From the NCBI GenBank assembly GCA_964251665.1, contig CAXUKO010000016.1, forward strand, positions 82,904 through 146,903: a stretch of 64,000 bases of DNA. The letters run 5' to 3'. Shown here one piece after another: positions 16,901 through 25,583 of the stretch. The notes beneath the pieces were generated by a model. It was not told where the DNA came from. It made no database searches and saw nothing but the letters and a program-made list of their open reading frames with translations. Every line of letters begins with the position of its first letter. Within the stretch, counting starts at the first letter, position 1. This DNA is from JBBQLG01 sp964251665. GTDB taxonomy: Bacteria; Bacteroidota; Bacteroidia; Cytophagales; Spirosomataceae. Position numbers and translations under genes: made by a program.

Positions 16901-17803
16901 TCAAACATGCCGAAACGCTGAAGGCGCTAAGCCAGTGTGCTTTTTGAAGAAGTAATTAAAATGAGCCGGTTCGTCGAAACCGAGGCTGTAACCTACCTCA
17001 GCAATATTCCAGTCGGTATGCCGAAGCAGCGCTTTGGCTTCCCCCGTTAACCGATCCGCAATGTAATCGGTAGTGGTCTTCCCGGTCGTGTCGCGCACGG
17101 AGCGATTGAGGTGGTTGACGTGTACCGCTAATTGATCGGCGTAGTCCTTGGCGGAGCGCAGCCGGAATCGCCGGGCAGGTGACTCTATGGGAAATTGCCG
17201 TTCCAGCAATTCGATAAATACCGATGTTAGCCGCGACTTGGCATCGGTGTGCTGGTGCAACGTTTCGGCGGGTTGCAGTTTTAAGGCATAATGGATCAGT
17301 TCTGAGACGTAGTTGCGAATTAAGTCATACTTAAGGGGGTAGTCTGACTTCAGTTCAGTTAACATCTTCTCGTAGAGCACCCTCACGTCTGCGTCCTGGA
17401 TCACCGTGAGAGGATAAGCTGGTTTGCCACCGGGCTGAAACAGGGGCAGGTCGGTCAGTCTTGTGTTGATTCGTTCACTGAAGAAGGTGTCGCGGAAAAT
17501 GCAGAAATACCCGGTTGTCTCTTCAGACAAGGCCTGCCAGGTATAAGGTACCTGGGGATTGAAAAACATCAGGGTTGGCCCACTAATCTCAATGCTCTTA
17601 TCGGCGTAATGATACACATTGCGCCCACGGATAAGGGTAATCTTATAAAAATCCCGTCGGCTGTACAGAACGGGTTTATCGGCAGGAGCCAGCGCGTCTT
17701 CCATGCGAAACACGTTGACCTGACCCATGTCCGATTGTTGCGTATCGGACACTACAGTAAAGTTTTGACGGTAAAACTCGTTGAGGCTTTCAGTCATTTG
17801 CAT
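16901..17803 (-). CDS. AraC-family regulator (cupin type)
   Basis: 300 residues, cytosolic. N-terminal cupin-like sensor (VYHYADKSIEISGPTLMFFN) and C-terminal double helix-turn-helix, AKDYADQLAVHVNHLNRSVR and NIAEVGYSLGFDEPAHFNYF, closing with FKKHTGLAPSAFR. Upstream of and co-directional with the SDR at 15933-16805, so it probably controls that gene. The ligand is not known. Confidence 0.9.
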   Translation of the reverse strand: MQMTESLNEFYRQNFTVVSDTQQSDMGQVNVFRMEDALAPADKPVLYSRRDFYKITLIRGRNVYHYADKSIEISGPTLMFFNPQVPYTWQALSEETTGYFCIFRDTFFSERINTRLTDLPLFQPGGKPAYPLTVIQDADVRVLYEKMLTELKSDYPLKYDLIRNYVSELIHYALKLQPAETLHQHTDAKSRLTSVFIELLERQFPIESPARRFRLRSAKDYADQLAVHVNHLNRSVRDTTGKTTTDYIADRLTGEAKALLRHTDWNIAEVGYSLGFDEPAHFNYFFKKHTGLAPSAFRHV

Positions 17804-17885
17804 AGGACAAGGTTACCAAATCAAACTACTATCACCTTTGAGCCAATGGTAGTTTATTCTTAAAAATTAACAGTTCGCATAAACA

Positions 17886-19196
17886 TCACTTGGGGGGCCG
17901 GGCGGGTTCGGCTGGTAACCCGGCTTCTTTCCGTAATCGAGCCATGGCCCAGCACCACCAAGCCGTTTGCTCACCATTGCCGGCATCCTTGATCTGCCAG
18001 GTGGTCTGGCGCATAGCCCCTATTTCCTGAGCGGTCAGGGGTTCCGATTGCTTACGACCACCACCCGACAGCCAGCCCCCTTCCATGTAAACAGGCGTCG
18101 ACGCATTCACGATCCTGATTAAGCCAAGTAGTTGGCTTAATCGGGAATAGTCTTTTTCCGCACGGGCAAACTCCATTTCCCAGGCAATGCCTTTGCCGAT
18201 GACTTCATTCGAGAGTCGGCCATCGGGATATCCGTCTGTGGGCATCCAGGTAATACCCTGGGTAGTTTGTAGCATCGTTTGTTGCATGGCCCGCACTGTA
18301 TTTTGCAAAATAGTGTGATTAAGACCATCCCACTGAGCAGCAATGGGCGATAAAGTCACCCAACCCATGCCGGGGTAAGGCATCCCGCCATTGCCATCGG
18401 GCAAGCGCATTTCCAGGTAGGTTGTGTCGCTTGTATTTCGTACTGTGGTTAGATTTTTACGGATACCTTCCTGCAACAGGTTTTTTTTGGTCTGCCAGGC
18501 CTGGGCCAGCTTACTCTCTCCCCGGCGCTGGGCTATGCGGGTCATATCCGTCAGGGCAGTTCCCACAAAACTTTGCGTTAACAAATCCCAGACATCCCAC
18601 CGTCGGCCCTCCCCCGAATGCTCAAACGAGATGTTCCGTACTAAACCCGTCTCCACCGACCAGCGGCCCGTTTCCAAATGCTCCCGGTCGCTGGTGCGGC
18701 TCATCAGGGTTTTGACCAATGGCCAGGTCTGATCTTCAAACGGCGTATGACCCCGGTGAAGGGCCAATCTGGCCCAGGCCAATAACACGTGGGCCTGCCC
18801 GTCAATCTGAGGCTCATCGCTGATTAGAAAGTAAGCAGATTTGGCCTTGCCAATGACGTGTGGAATGCGCTCCAGGTGATGTTGCCAGGTGGCCGTCAGC
18901 ACGCAGCTAATGGCGAGTTCGGCTTCTTTCAGCTGCCCTGTTTCGAGGAGCAACGCCACCAATGGACCCGTCGTCCGGCAATACATGCCTTCATAGGCCC
19001 CTGTAATCGATTCGGGTAAAAATCCATCTTTTCCCAGCCGGTCCAGCAGACTGTAATAAGTATGGGCGTAGAGGTTCTCGAAAAACGGCGATTTAAGTTG
19101 AACCGCAATGGAATCGGGCAGGGGTTGAGCCTGTAGCTGCCTGGCCGAAGTACAGACGGACAACATAAACCAAAACAACCGGATTAGTTTAGACAT
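17886..19196 (-). CDS. Secreted helical-barrel (six-hairpin glycosidase-like) protein
   Basis: 436 residues with an N-terminal signal peptide ending near LQAQ. The rest is helical with repeated Trp-rich turns typical of (alpha/alpha)6 barrels: GAYEGMYCRTTGPLVALLLE, QAHVLLAWARLALHRG, LNHTILQNTVRAMQQTM and AWWCWAMARLRKEAGLP. Candidate acidic residues lie in SYL/MEGGWLSGGG and EMEFARAEKDY, but the catalytic pair cannot be assigned. It resembles glycosidases acting on glucosidic or mannosidic substrates; no exact family is claimed. It stands alone, 72 bases downstream of the next gene on its strand. Confidence 0.55.
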   Translation of the reverse strand: MSKLIRLFWFMLSVCTSARQLQAQPLPDSIAVQLKSPFFENLYAHTYYSLLDRLGKDGFLPESITGAYEGMYCRTTGPLVALLLETGQLKEAELAISCVLTATWQHHLERIPHVIGKAKSAYFLISDEPQIDGQAHVLLAWARLALHRGHTPFEDQTWPLVKTLMSRTSDREHLETGRWSVETGLVRNISFEHSGEGRRWDVWDLLTQSFVGTALTDMTRIAQRRGESKLAQAWQTKKNLLQEGIRKNLTTVRNTSDTTYLEMRLPDGNGGMPYPGMGWVTLSPIAAQWDGLNHTILQNTVRAMQQTMLQTTQGITWMPTDGYPDGRLSNEVIGKGIAWEMEFARAEKDYSRLSQLLGLIRIVNASTPVYMEGGWLSGGGRKQSEPLTAQEIGAMRQTTWQIKDAGNGEQTAWWCWAMARLRKEAGLPAEPARPPK

Positions 19197-19268
19197 ATAA
19201 AGAGGGGGACTATCTCGTAGCCCCGCGCGTTTTATCCGAACGAGTCGGGTGGCAGGGTCGATTCAGGA

Positions 19269-21257
19269 TCACTTAGTGGGTATGTTGTATTCCCAGGCCT
19301 CCCCAAAGAAACCAGCACGACTTACCTTGCCCGGATTAACAGGGCCGGGTGGCGTATTGAGATCAATAATTGCCCAGTCAGGCAACATGGGTATTTGCTT
19401 GGCGTTGTTCAGGAAGGATTCCTCCCGGAAGGTAAATCCACTATTTAAAACTATATATTTTTGAGGGTTTAACGGATTCGGATAGATCATAATTAGAGCA
19501 TGATCTGTCGACGAATAGGTACTATCGCCAAGTCGGATCTGTTCCAGATTCCATTTTATAGGCAATTTGTTTTTGATTTTAGCGATAACGCTATTACTTT
19601 CTTCATCACCAAACAAAATTAAATTTGACGGCAAGTCTGCCCCGGTAATATCAACATCGTTTTTCACCACGGCATCACCACGAAACTGACTTCGCCAAAG
19701 GTCAATAAAGCGGTTCAGTTCTGACTTAGACCAGCGGTCAAACAATTTATTCCGGCTGTTACCGGTCGGTTTAACTACGACAAAAGCGGACATAAATGCA
19801 TCATCGATAGGGCCTTGTAAATTATGTATCTTGCTCAAGACTGGTTTTGCCGAACCAGTGGTCCACTGCTTATTTTTCAAACGAAAATTTATATTCGATT
19901 GGTTAGCCAATGCATTGACTCTAATTGGTACGTTGTCAATAGTTACCTCGAACGGCTTTTTGAGATCAATTAATGTTGATAAAACAGCGGGATCCAGACT
20001 TAATGCTGACACGTTATTTGTTTTCAGGGTAATCGTTTGATCCGTAATTGATCCATCCACTCTTGCCATTTGCCAATGTTTTTTGAGTGCATCTACAATT
20101 ACCCAATACATTTTATTGTATTTAAGCGTGTACGTTGTAAAATGCAATACTGCGGGAGCTGGTCTCTTTTTGTTTACTGCTGCTACTTGAAGCAGACTAT
20201 CTACGGTTAGAGCAGCTAACGGATGATAAGCATGACCGGTATTGGGACCGACGATCCGCGTAAGCGCGATCCCTTCCGTTTTCATCGCCCTTTCCATTAC
20301 GTCAGCCGCCTGTTTCTGCAGGTCTTTTTCGCCATCATAAGCGATGAGTGGTAGGTTAGAAAGGTTGCTCGCATAGTCCGTACAATCGTACAGATGCAAT
20401 AGATTTTTCTCATACCAGGCTGGACGAAGCGTTTCTTTATCTAAGAGTAAAAATTCTGTAGTTTCGGCAAAACCCGCCCCCGGATTCGCGGCAAGCCATA
20501 AATCCGGATAGTGTACGGCAAAATGCCAAACAGCTGCTCCACCCATCGAAAAACCTCTGTTTACCAAGCCATTTTCGTTAATCTTATACTGTTTTTTTAC
20601 GTGTTCCAGTGCTTCCAGCACATCAGCCTCTCCGGCGAACTTAAACCCGTTACAGTACCGACCGTAAGGATACAGCATAATGGTTTGTTTCATCGCAGGC
20701 ATCCTGGGGAAGAACCCTTTTTCATTCGCTATAAAATTGAGCTCCGACAACTTTTCGCCCCGTCCATGAAACCAGAGTGAAAGGGCGAAATTCGCTCCGT
20801 TTGGCTCATAATCCGCCGGTATACTAAGGCCATAAGGCTGAACGGATTGGTCTATTTTAGAGATATATCCCCTGGCTATTTCGCCCTTTGCCGTTGTCCA
20901 CGGAGCGTTTCCATGAAGCAGATCGGCTGCCCGCTGCTGCCCACTTTTGAGCAACTCTTTGGCCGCAACAATATCTTTTGAACTAAAAAACTCGTGATAT
21001 GTCAATGCATAATCAACTGCTTTATAATAGATCAGTACATCGGGCAATAACTCTTTTGTAAAAGCGTCCTGTTTTGATTTTAACCGTTTAATTGCCTCGG
21101 AAAGTAGGTTTAATCCTGCCTGTAATTCTTTTTCATCAGTGGAATCAAGTTTAATCCCTATAACAGGCACTCTCCGTATGACAGCCGGCTCATTTTGCTG
21201 AGAAAATGCAGGTACACTGCATAGAAATAACCATATAGAGCAGTAGACACAACGCAT
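19269..21257 (-). CDS. Secreted alpha/beta-hydrolase, prolyl-oligopeptidase/esterase-like
   Basis: Read from Met at 21257 (MRCVYCSIWLFLCSVPAFSQ), which gives a good signal peptide; the longer reading to 21311 only adds the remnant of another gene. About 662 residues. An alpha/beta-hydrolase core shows the nucleophile elbow GFSMGG in GLVNRGFSMGGAAVWHFAVH, an aspartate candidate in LPLIAYDGEKDLQKQ and the catalytic His in NTGHAYHP. The C-terminal part (LFDRWSKSELNRFIDLWRSQ, ILFGDEESNSVIAKI) looks like the domain appended to S9-like esterases of Bacteroidota. Likely exported and acting on a glycan ester or peptide. AT content is higher than in its neighbours. Confidence 0.8.
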   Translation of the reverse strand: MRCVYCSIWLFLCSVPAFSQQNEPAVIRRVPVIGIKLDSTDEKELQAGLNLLSEAIKRLKSKQDAFTKELLPDVLIYYKAVDYALTYHEFFSSKDIVAAKELLKSGQQRAADLLHGNAPWTTAKGEIARGYISKIDQSVQPYGLSIPADYEPNGANFALSLWFHGRGEKLSELNFIANEKGFFPRMPAMKQTIMLYPYGRYCNGFKFAGEADVLEALEHVKKQYKINENGLVNRGFSMGGAAVWHFAVHYPDLWLAANPGAGFAETTEFLLLDKETLRPAWYEKNLLHLYDCTDYASNLSNLPLIAYDGEKDLQKQAADVMERAMKTEGIALTRIVGPNTGHAYHPLAALTVDSLLQVAAVNKKRPAPAVLHFTTYTLKYNKMYWVIVDALKKHWQMARVDGSITDQTITLKTNNVSALSLDPAVLSTLIDLKKPFEVTIDNVPIRVNALANQSNINFRLKNKQWTTGSAKPVLSKIHNLQGPIDDAFMSAFVVVKPTGNSRNKLFDRWSKSELNRFIDLWRSQFRGDAVVKNDVDITGADLPSNLILFGDEESNSVIAKIKNKLPIKWNLEQIRLGDSTYSSTDHALIMIYPNPLNPQKYIVLNSGFTFREESFLNNAKQIPMLPDWAIIDLNTPPGPVNPGKVSRAGFFGEAWEYNIPTK

Positions 21258-21285
21258 ATACTTAAACTTTCTTGGGAGTTTTACA

Positions 21286-21428
21286 CTATTCGCTAACAGC
21301 ATTTGCTTCAACCTCGAAGAGAATGTCGGGAGGAAAGAGCGAAGCTACGCCAATCAAGGTTGATGTCGGGTTACAACCGGCTTCTGTATATCGTTTCAAA
21401 AGAATTGGGTTTGATGTAAGGAAAGTAG
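21286..21428 (-). pseudogene. C-terminal remnant of a RidA/YjgF-type protein
   Basis: The minus strand encodes, without a start codon, YTEAGCNPTSTLIGVASL followed by PDILFEVEANAVSE and a stop at 21286-21288. This matches the end of RidA-family proteins, which deaminate reactive enamines and have a conserved TLVGVaaL...vEIEAvAV ending. The frame runs back to about 21428 and then closes. The N-terminal two thirds are absent, so it is a remnant fused in position to the start of the hydrolase gene. Confidence 0.6.
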
Positions 21429-21741
21429 TTTACCAGCAATACTACGGTTAAAACGATTATTGTTCTGGTTTTTATGATAAAAAAGTGGGCGGCACGTATA
21501 ACCGCATAAACAACTTCGTTGGCAAGGGAGGCAAACCCCTAACTCTTTCATTTTTAAATGATAGAAGAAGTTAACTCTGGTAAATTGAACAGTGGCAATG
21601 ATCGAATGAATACTGTTGCCTGAAAGCCGTTGCTTTCAATCTGCTCAGCCGCTTTGGGTACATTAGCCACTTGGGTCGTAGTTGATCAGGACATAAATGA
21701 AGCCCAGCCCATCGGGTCAGGGCTGACCAATAATCTACCTC
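21429..21741. other. Intergenic stretch with degraded coding-like sequence
   Basis: No intact gene. The minus strand around 21600-21690 reads VANVPKAAEQIESNGFQA, which looks like protein but has no partner domain; I do not recognise it. The rest is AT-rich. Confidence 0.3.
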
Positions 21742-22655
21742 ATGATGCAACTAAGCATACATACCTACACCGGAGAATCATTTCGCGAGAAATTTATCCA
21801 GCCCGATGCGGCTGTGAACGGCTTGCTGAAAGCAGAGTTCGGAACGTTTTTTGTCGTTCGGCTGGAGACTATGAGCGGCCTGATGAAAGTGCCGGTTCTG
21901 CCAACACGCAGCACCAATCATACGCTGGTTTTTCTCACCGATGGGCAGGCGACCATGACCATAGCCAGTGAAACCTATACCGTATATCAGCATCAATGTT
22001 TAATTGTACTAGCAGGGCAGGCATTTTCTTTTGACTCCGTTGACCCCAACCGGGGGTATCTGTGTAACGTTCATCCTGAGTTTATCATCGACAAATTCGG
22101 TGGCAGCGAGTTGCTCAACGGGTTTGAATTTTTACGGGTTTGGGAGAATCCCTGCATCAGTCTTCTACCGTATGCGGCTCATGGTGTAGACTGGCTTTTG
22201 AGCGGGTACTAATGGAATATTCCGATCACGGGCTGACACACCCGGACCTTATTCAAGCTTATCTGATTGCGATATTGACGGAGTTTAATCAGGTTTATCG
22301 CCCCATGTCCGAGAGTCCACAGACGCATGCTATCACTATTACGAATCGATTTAAAGAACTGCTTTTTGCCAACATCAAAACGCACCAGTTAGTCACCGAC
22401 TATGCATCGCTGTTGAACATAGGCCCCAATCACCTGAACAAGACCGTAAAAGCTATTACGGGTAAGTCTCCAACGAAATGGATTGATGAAGCTATAATCA
22501 TGGAAGCTAAGGTGCTACTGCATCAGACGGATCTTTCAATCAATGAAGTGGCTGCCGAAGTAGGCGTACTGGACTCATCCTATTTCAGCCGTCTTTTCAA
22601 AAAGTATCAAGGGAGGTCCCCCGGTGTGTTTCGCCGGATGATTGAAAAATCCTGA
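21742..22655 (+). pseudogene. AraC-family regulator with a frameshift
   Basis: The first frame (21742-22212) encodes a cupin-like sensor (FREKFIQPDAAVNGLLKAEF, VPVLPTRSTNHTLVFLTDGQ). It stops early in YAAHGVDWLLSGY. The continuation lies in another frame, from about 22195 (LAFERVLMEYSDHGLTHPDL) to the double helix-turn-helix (LVTDYASLLNIGPNHLNKTV; INEVAAEVGVLDSSYFSRLF) and the end FKKYQGRSPGVF. A one-base loss near 22190-22200 would explain it. Either a decaying gene or a sequencing error. If real, the protein lacks its DNA-binding part. Confidence 0.8.
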
Positions 22656-22710
22656 ATTCAGATTTATTAGTCCTACCCGCTTGTACCCTCAATACGGACC
22701 TTTGTGGGAC

Positions 22711-23778
22711 TATTGATGCGTGAGTAAGTCCATTAATGTTTGTGCTTTGGATTTTTATGGCTACCTGCAAACAGGCAGATTACGAAGCACTACGGCATCG
22801 CTGCGTCGAACTCAACCAAGCAGGTTGGAAGCAAGCCGATATTGCCCGGGCATTTGGTCTAACACCCGCCTGGGTTAGTCAGACGCTCAAAACCTTCCGC
22901 CAACAGGGGAGGCCGGCCTAATAACCGGCAAACGCACCGGAGCACCGCCCCGGCTGACGATGGAGCAACTCGACCAGCTAACCATGGAACTGGCGAAAGG
23001 CGCTGAGCACCACGGCTTTTTAGGCCAGGTCTGGACCCGCCTGCGCATCAACCAAGTGATTGGCAAACTCTTTGGCGTCAGCTACGATCCATCTCAGATC
23101 GGGCGACTACTCAAGAAGGTGGGATGGAGCCGCCAAAAACCCGCACGGCTAGCCCGGCAACAGGATCCCCAGGCTGTTGTCAACTGGCAAGAGGAACGGC
23201 TGCCAGCCCTTAAAAAAAGCCCAAACTGAAGGGCGGACGATGCTCTACGTGGACGAAGCCGCTTGTTATTTGTTGCCTTTCGTGGCCCATAGTTGGGCTC
23301 CTCGTGGTCAAACGCCCTTGCTTGTGGAGCAGGCTGGACGGACGCACCTGAGTCTAATTGCCGCTATCGCTCCTAATGGTCGCTTGTATCTGGCGGGTCA
23401 AGATCAGCCTTTTGACAGCGAAGCGATTAGCTGGTTCTTAGGCAAGCTTTGTTGGCACTACCGACGTCAAAACCTGTTAGTTATTTGGGATGGGGCCACC
23501 ATCCACCGTTCGCAAACCGTTAAGGATTGGCTTCACCGTCGACCTGGTCGAATTCATCTGGAACGATTGCCGGCTTACAGTCCAATGCTCAATCCCGTGG
23601 AATTAGTGTGGAGTCAACTTAAGCGAGCCCTGAAAAATCAGGTCTTCACTCGCCTGGAGTCGCTCCAAGCCGCTGTACTGAAAGAAGTTACTTACCTACA
23701 GGCAGATCGCAAACGCATTTGCTGCTTTTTTCGCAAGAAGGACGTTTCATTTTTCACGGACTAATTCACGGCTCTATA
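22711..23778 (+). mobile_element. IS630-family insertion sequence
   Basis: About 1.07 kb bounded by TA and by inverted repeats of 21 bases that agree at about 16 positions (left TATTGATGCGTGAGTAAGTC at 22711, right ending at 23778). It holds one DDE transposase read in three frame segments. IS630 elements insert at TA. It lies between the frameshifted AraC gene and a DUF6010 gene. Confidence 0.8.
22757..23764 (+). pseudogene. IS630-family transposase with two frame breaks
   Basis: Starts MATCKQADYEALRHRC with an HTH (GWKQADIARAFGLTPAWVSQ). At about 22915-22922 the reading hits two stops; losing one base relative to the expected GRPALITGKRTGAPP would do this. The second segment begins PRLTMEQLDQLTMELAKG and runs to an A7 tract at 23212-23218. 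There a +1 (or -2) shift enters the DDE domain: LYVDEAACYLLPF, WDGATIHRS, LPAYSPMLNPVELVWSQLKR. The A7 shift may be the normal programmed or slippage site of the family. The first break looks like true damage, so the copy is probably inactive. Confidence 0.75.
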
Positions 23779-23791
23779 AACAAATTCAGTT

Positions 23792-24232
23792 ATGCCTACC
23801 CACATAGTTCCTGACTTTACGTCCATGACCGCCCTGGCCGCGGTGGTGGTTGCCATTCTTTACATAATTTTGTCTTCCCTGATTAAGGAGCCTGAACGCC
23901 AGAAAGTCAGCGCGGTTATTGTTGCGGGTGCCGGGGCTGCTTACTTAAGCGGTGGGTTAGGTCCGTGGGAATTTGCCTTTTGTACACTGCTGACCTTTAT
24001 TGCCTACAAAGGGCTGACCAACTACCAGTACCTTGGTATTGGCTGGTTGCTACATACCGGCTGGGATATCGTTCATCATCTGTACGCTAATCCTATTGTA
24101 CCTTTTGAACCCTCTTCTTCGGTTGGCTGTGCTGTTTGTGACACGATTCTGGCTCTGTGGTTCTTTGCAAAAGCCCCATCACTTTTCAATTGGTTGCGTA
24201 ACCCTCATTTAAGAGACGTAGATGCTCAATAG
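23792..24232 (+). CDS. DUF6010-family membrane protein
   Basis: 146 residues with four or five hydrophobic segments: ALAAVVVAILYIILSSLI, VSAVIVAGAGAAYLSGGLG, FAFCTLLTFIAYKG, and a C-terminal CAVCDTILALWFFAKA. LGIGWLLHTGWDIVHHLYAN is the family's conserved His/Trp-rich stretch. Inner-membrane protein of unknown function. It is the first of four small genes in the same direction up to 25368, but the spacing (about 90, 40 and 55 bases) leaves co-transcription uncertain. Confidence 0.8.
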   Translation: MPTHIVPDFTSMTALAAVVVAILYIILSSLIKEPERQKVSAVIVAGAGAAYLSGGLGPWEFAFCTLLTFIAYKGLTNYQYLGIGWLLHTGWDIVHHLYANPIVPFEPSSSVGCAVCDTILALWFFAKAPSLFNWLRNPHLRDVDAQ

Positions 24233-24320
24233 TTCCGCTCATTCAAACAGGCCATCTTGTATGACTCGATTGCTGGTCCTGAGGCTAATTGTTAATAAAG
24301 ATCGTTGATCAGTTTAGTAT

Positions 24321-24539
24321 ATGGCTTACATACTTGTTTTTCGAACCGATATTAACTCCACTAAACGGTTATATCAGGTTGCCTTCCAACTATGCCTTTT
24401 GCTTCATGGTAACATTCGCTGGAGTGTCGATATGGAGGACTGTGATTGTGTACTACGAATTGAAACGGATACAGTTACCGAAGCCGAAGTTATCAGCCTG
24501 GTCGAACAGGACAAGCTGAAATGCGAACCTTTGGAGTAA
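24321..24539 (+). CDS. Small ferredoxin-fold-like hypothetical protein
   Basis: 72 residues: AYILVFRTDINSTKRLYQVA then IRWSVDMEDCDCVLRIET. The beta-alpha-beta-beta-alpha-beta pattern and the D-C-D-x-V-L-R-I motif are seen in short conserved Bacteroidota proteins resembling heavy-metal-associated domains, but the CxxC metal motif is missing. No function is claimed. It ends 40 bases before the next gene. An alternative overlapping reading at 24289 lacks such similarity. Confidence 0.6.
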   Translation: MAYILVFRTDINSTKRLYQVAFQLCLLLHGNIRWSVDMEDCDCVLRIETDTVTEAEVISLVEQDKLKCEPLE

Positions 24540-24579
24540 GTTCTACCAATCTGCATTTTTCTTACTTGTATTTAGTGCC

Positions 24580-24993
24580 ATGTATTCATCACTGCTTGCG
24601 ATTCATTCTCTTTTTCGTTGGCTTGTCCTGCTTAGTTTGCTATACGCCATCGGCAGCGTTTACCAGGGATACAGTAAAAACCGCGCTTTTACAAAAACGG
24701 ATGATTCGATTCGACACTGGACGGCAACCATGGCTCACATTCAATTAATCATTGGCTTTACGTTGTACCTCATTAGCCCGTTGATTAAAGTTTTTCTGAA
24801 TACTGTAAAGCAATCAACCGGGCAGTTGGTTTTTTTTGGGTTTGCTCACATTGGCTTGATGCTGGCAGCACTTGTCGTTATTACAATTGGCTCCGCATTG
24901 GCCAAACGTCGCCTGACCAGCCAGGAAAAGTTCAGAACAATGCTAATTTGGTTTTCAATCGGTCTGGCAATCATTTTACTGGCTATTCCCTAG
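24580..24993 (+). CDS. Four-helix membrane protein, function unknown
   Basis: 137 residues, almost all in four membrane helices: LFRWLVLLSLLYAIGSVYQG, IQLIIGFTLYLISPLIKVFL, GLMLAALVVITIGSALA and MLIWFSIGLAIILLAIP. HSLFRW near the N-terminus and HIQLIIG are conserved-looking His positions, as in small cytochrome-like or DUF families. No enzyme motif seen. Confidence 0.7.
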   Translation: MYSSLLAIHSLFRWLVLLSLLYAIGSVYQGYSKNRAFTKTDDSIRHWTATMAHIQLIIGFTLYLISPLIKVFLNTVKQSTGQLVFFGFAHIGLMLAALVVITIGSALAKRRLTSQEKFRTMLIWFSIGLAIILLAIP

Positions 24994-25047
24994 CCGTTTT
25001 CTCCATTTGCGAACCGGCCTTACATCCGGCCATTCTGATAAAAAATC

Positions 25048-25368
25048 ATGAAAAATCTGTTGACAACAAGTATTGGCCGCCTTCGCCTGATCGGTTTCCT
25101 GGAGGGCTTATCACTGCTGGTATTAGTTGGCATTGCGGTACCAGTCAAATACATAGCCCATAATCCGTCATTGGTAAAGTCGGTTGGACCAGTTCACGGC
25201 TTGTTGTTTCTGTTATTTATTTTTAACACCATTCAGGTGGGCGTTGAGCAAAACTGGTCGTTTAAAACCACAACCTGGAAGGTGCTCTTAGCCTGTATTA
25301 TACCCTTCGGCACGTTTTATATAGATCGAAAAATCCTGAGTCCCGCCCAGCACAAAAAAGGTGATTAA
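25048..25368 (+). CDS. DUF3817-type membrane protein
   Basis: 106 residues with three helices. The N-terminal RLRLIGFLEGLSLLVLVGIA and the central PVHGLLFLLFIFNTIQVG are the signature halves of DUF3817 (YdzA-like) proteins; PFGTFYIDRK is their usual ending. Inner membrane, function unknown. Confidence 0.85.
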   Translation: MKNLLTTSIGRLRLIGFLEGLSLLVLVGIAVPVKYIAHNPSLVKSVGPVHGLLFLLFIFNTIQVGVEQNWSFKTTTWKVLLACIIPFGTFYIDRKILSPAQHKKGD

Positions 25369-25523
25369 AATGCCTGTCAGGAAGCTTTTCAAGTCATGAT
25401 TGTATGCCCGAAAAAGCACTATGTCCCGGTAAATTCAGGTAAAAAGCAGCCTCGTCCAGTAGTGATTAATTCAATTCCGTAGGTTATACTCCATTAAGGC
25501 AATACACCTATTTGATCCCGATG

Positions 25524-25552
25524 TTGTCTATGTTTATAGCTTAGTACGTTTG
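25524..25552 (+). promoter_or_regulatory. Bacteroidota-type promoter of the polyol operon
   Basis: TACGTTTG at 25545-25552 fits the -7 consensus TAnnTTTG, with TTG at 25524-25526 in the -33 position, 18 bases between. The first gene of the operon starts at 25584. Confidence 0.6.
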
Positions 25553-25571
25553 TAATTGTATTTTTACAAAC
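25548..25571 (+). promoter_or_regulatory. Palindromic operator overlapping the promoter
   Basis: A perfect inverted repeat, GTTTGTAA (25548-25555) and TTACAAAC (25564-25571), separated by 8 bases. It overlaps the -7 element and the likely transcription start, the position expected for a repressor site. No LacI/GntR gene is adjacent. Confidence 0.55.
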
Positions 25572-25583
25572 AAAACTAGTCTT

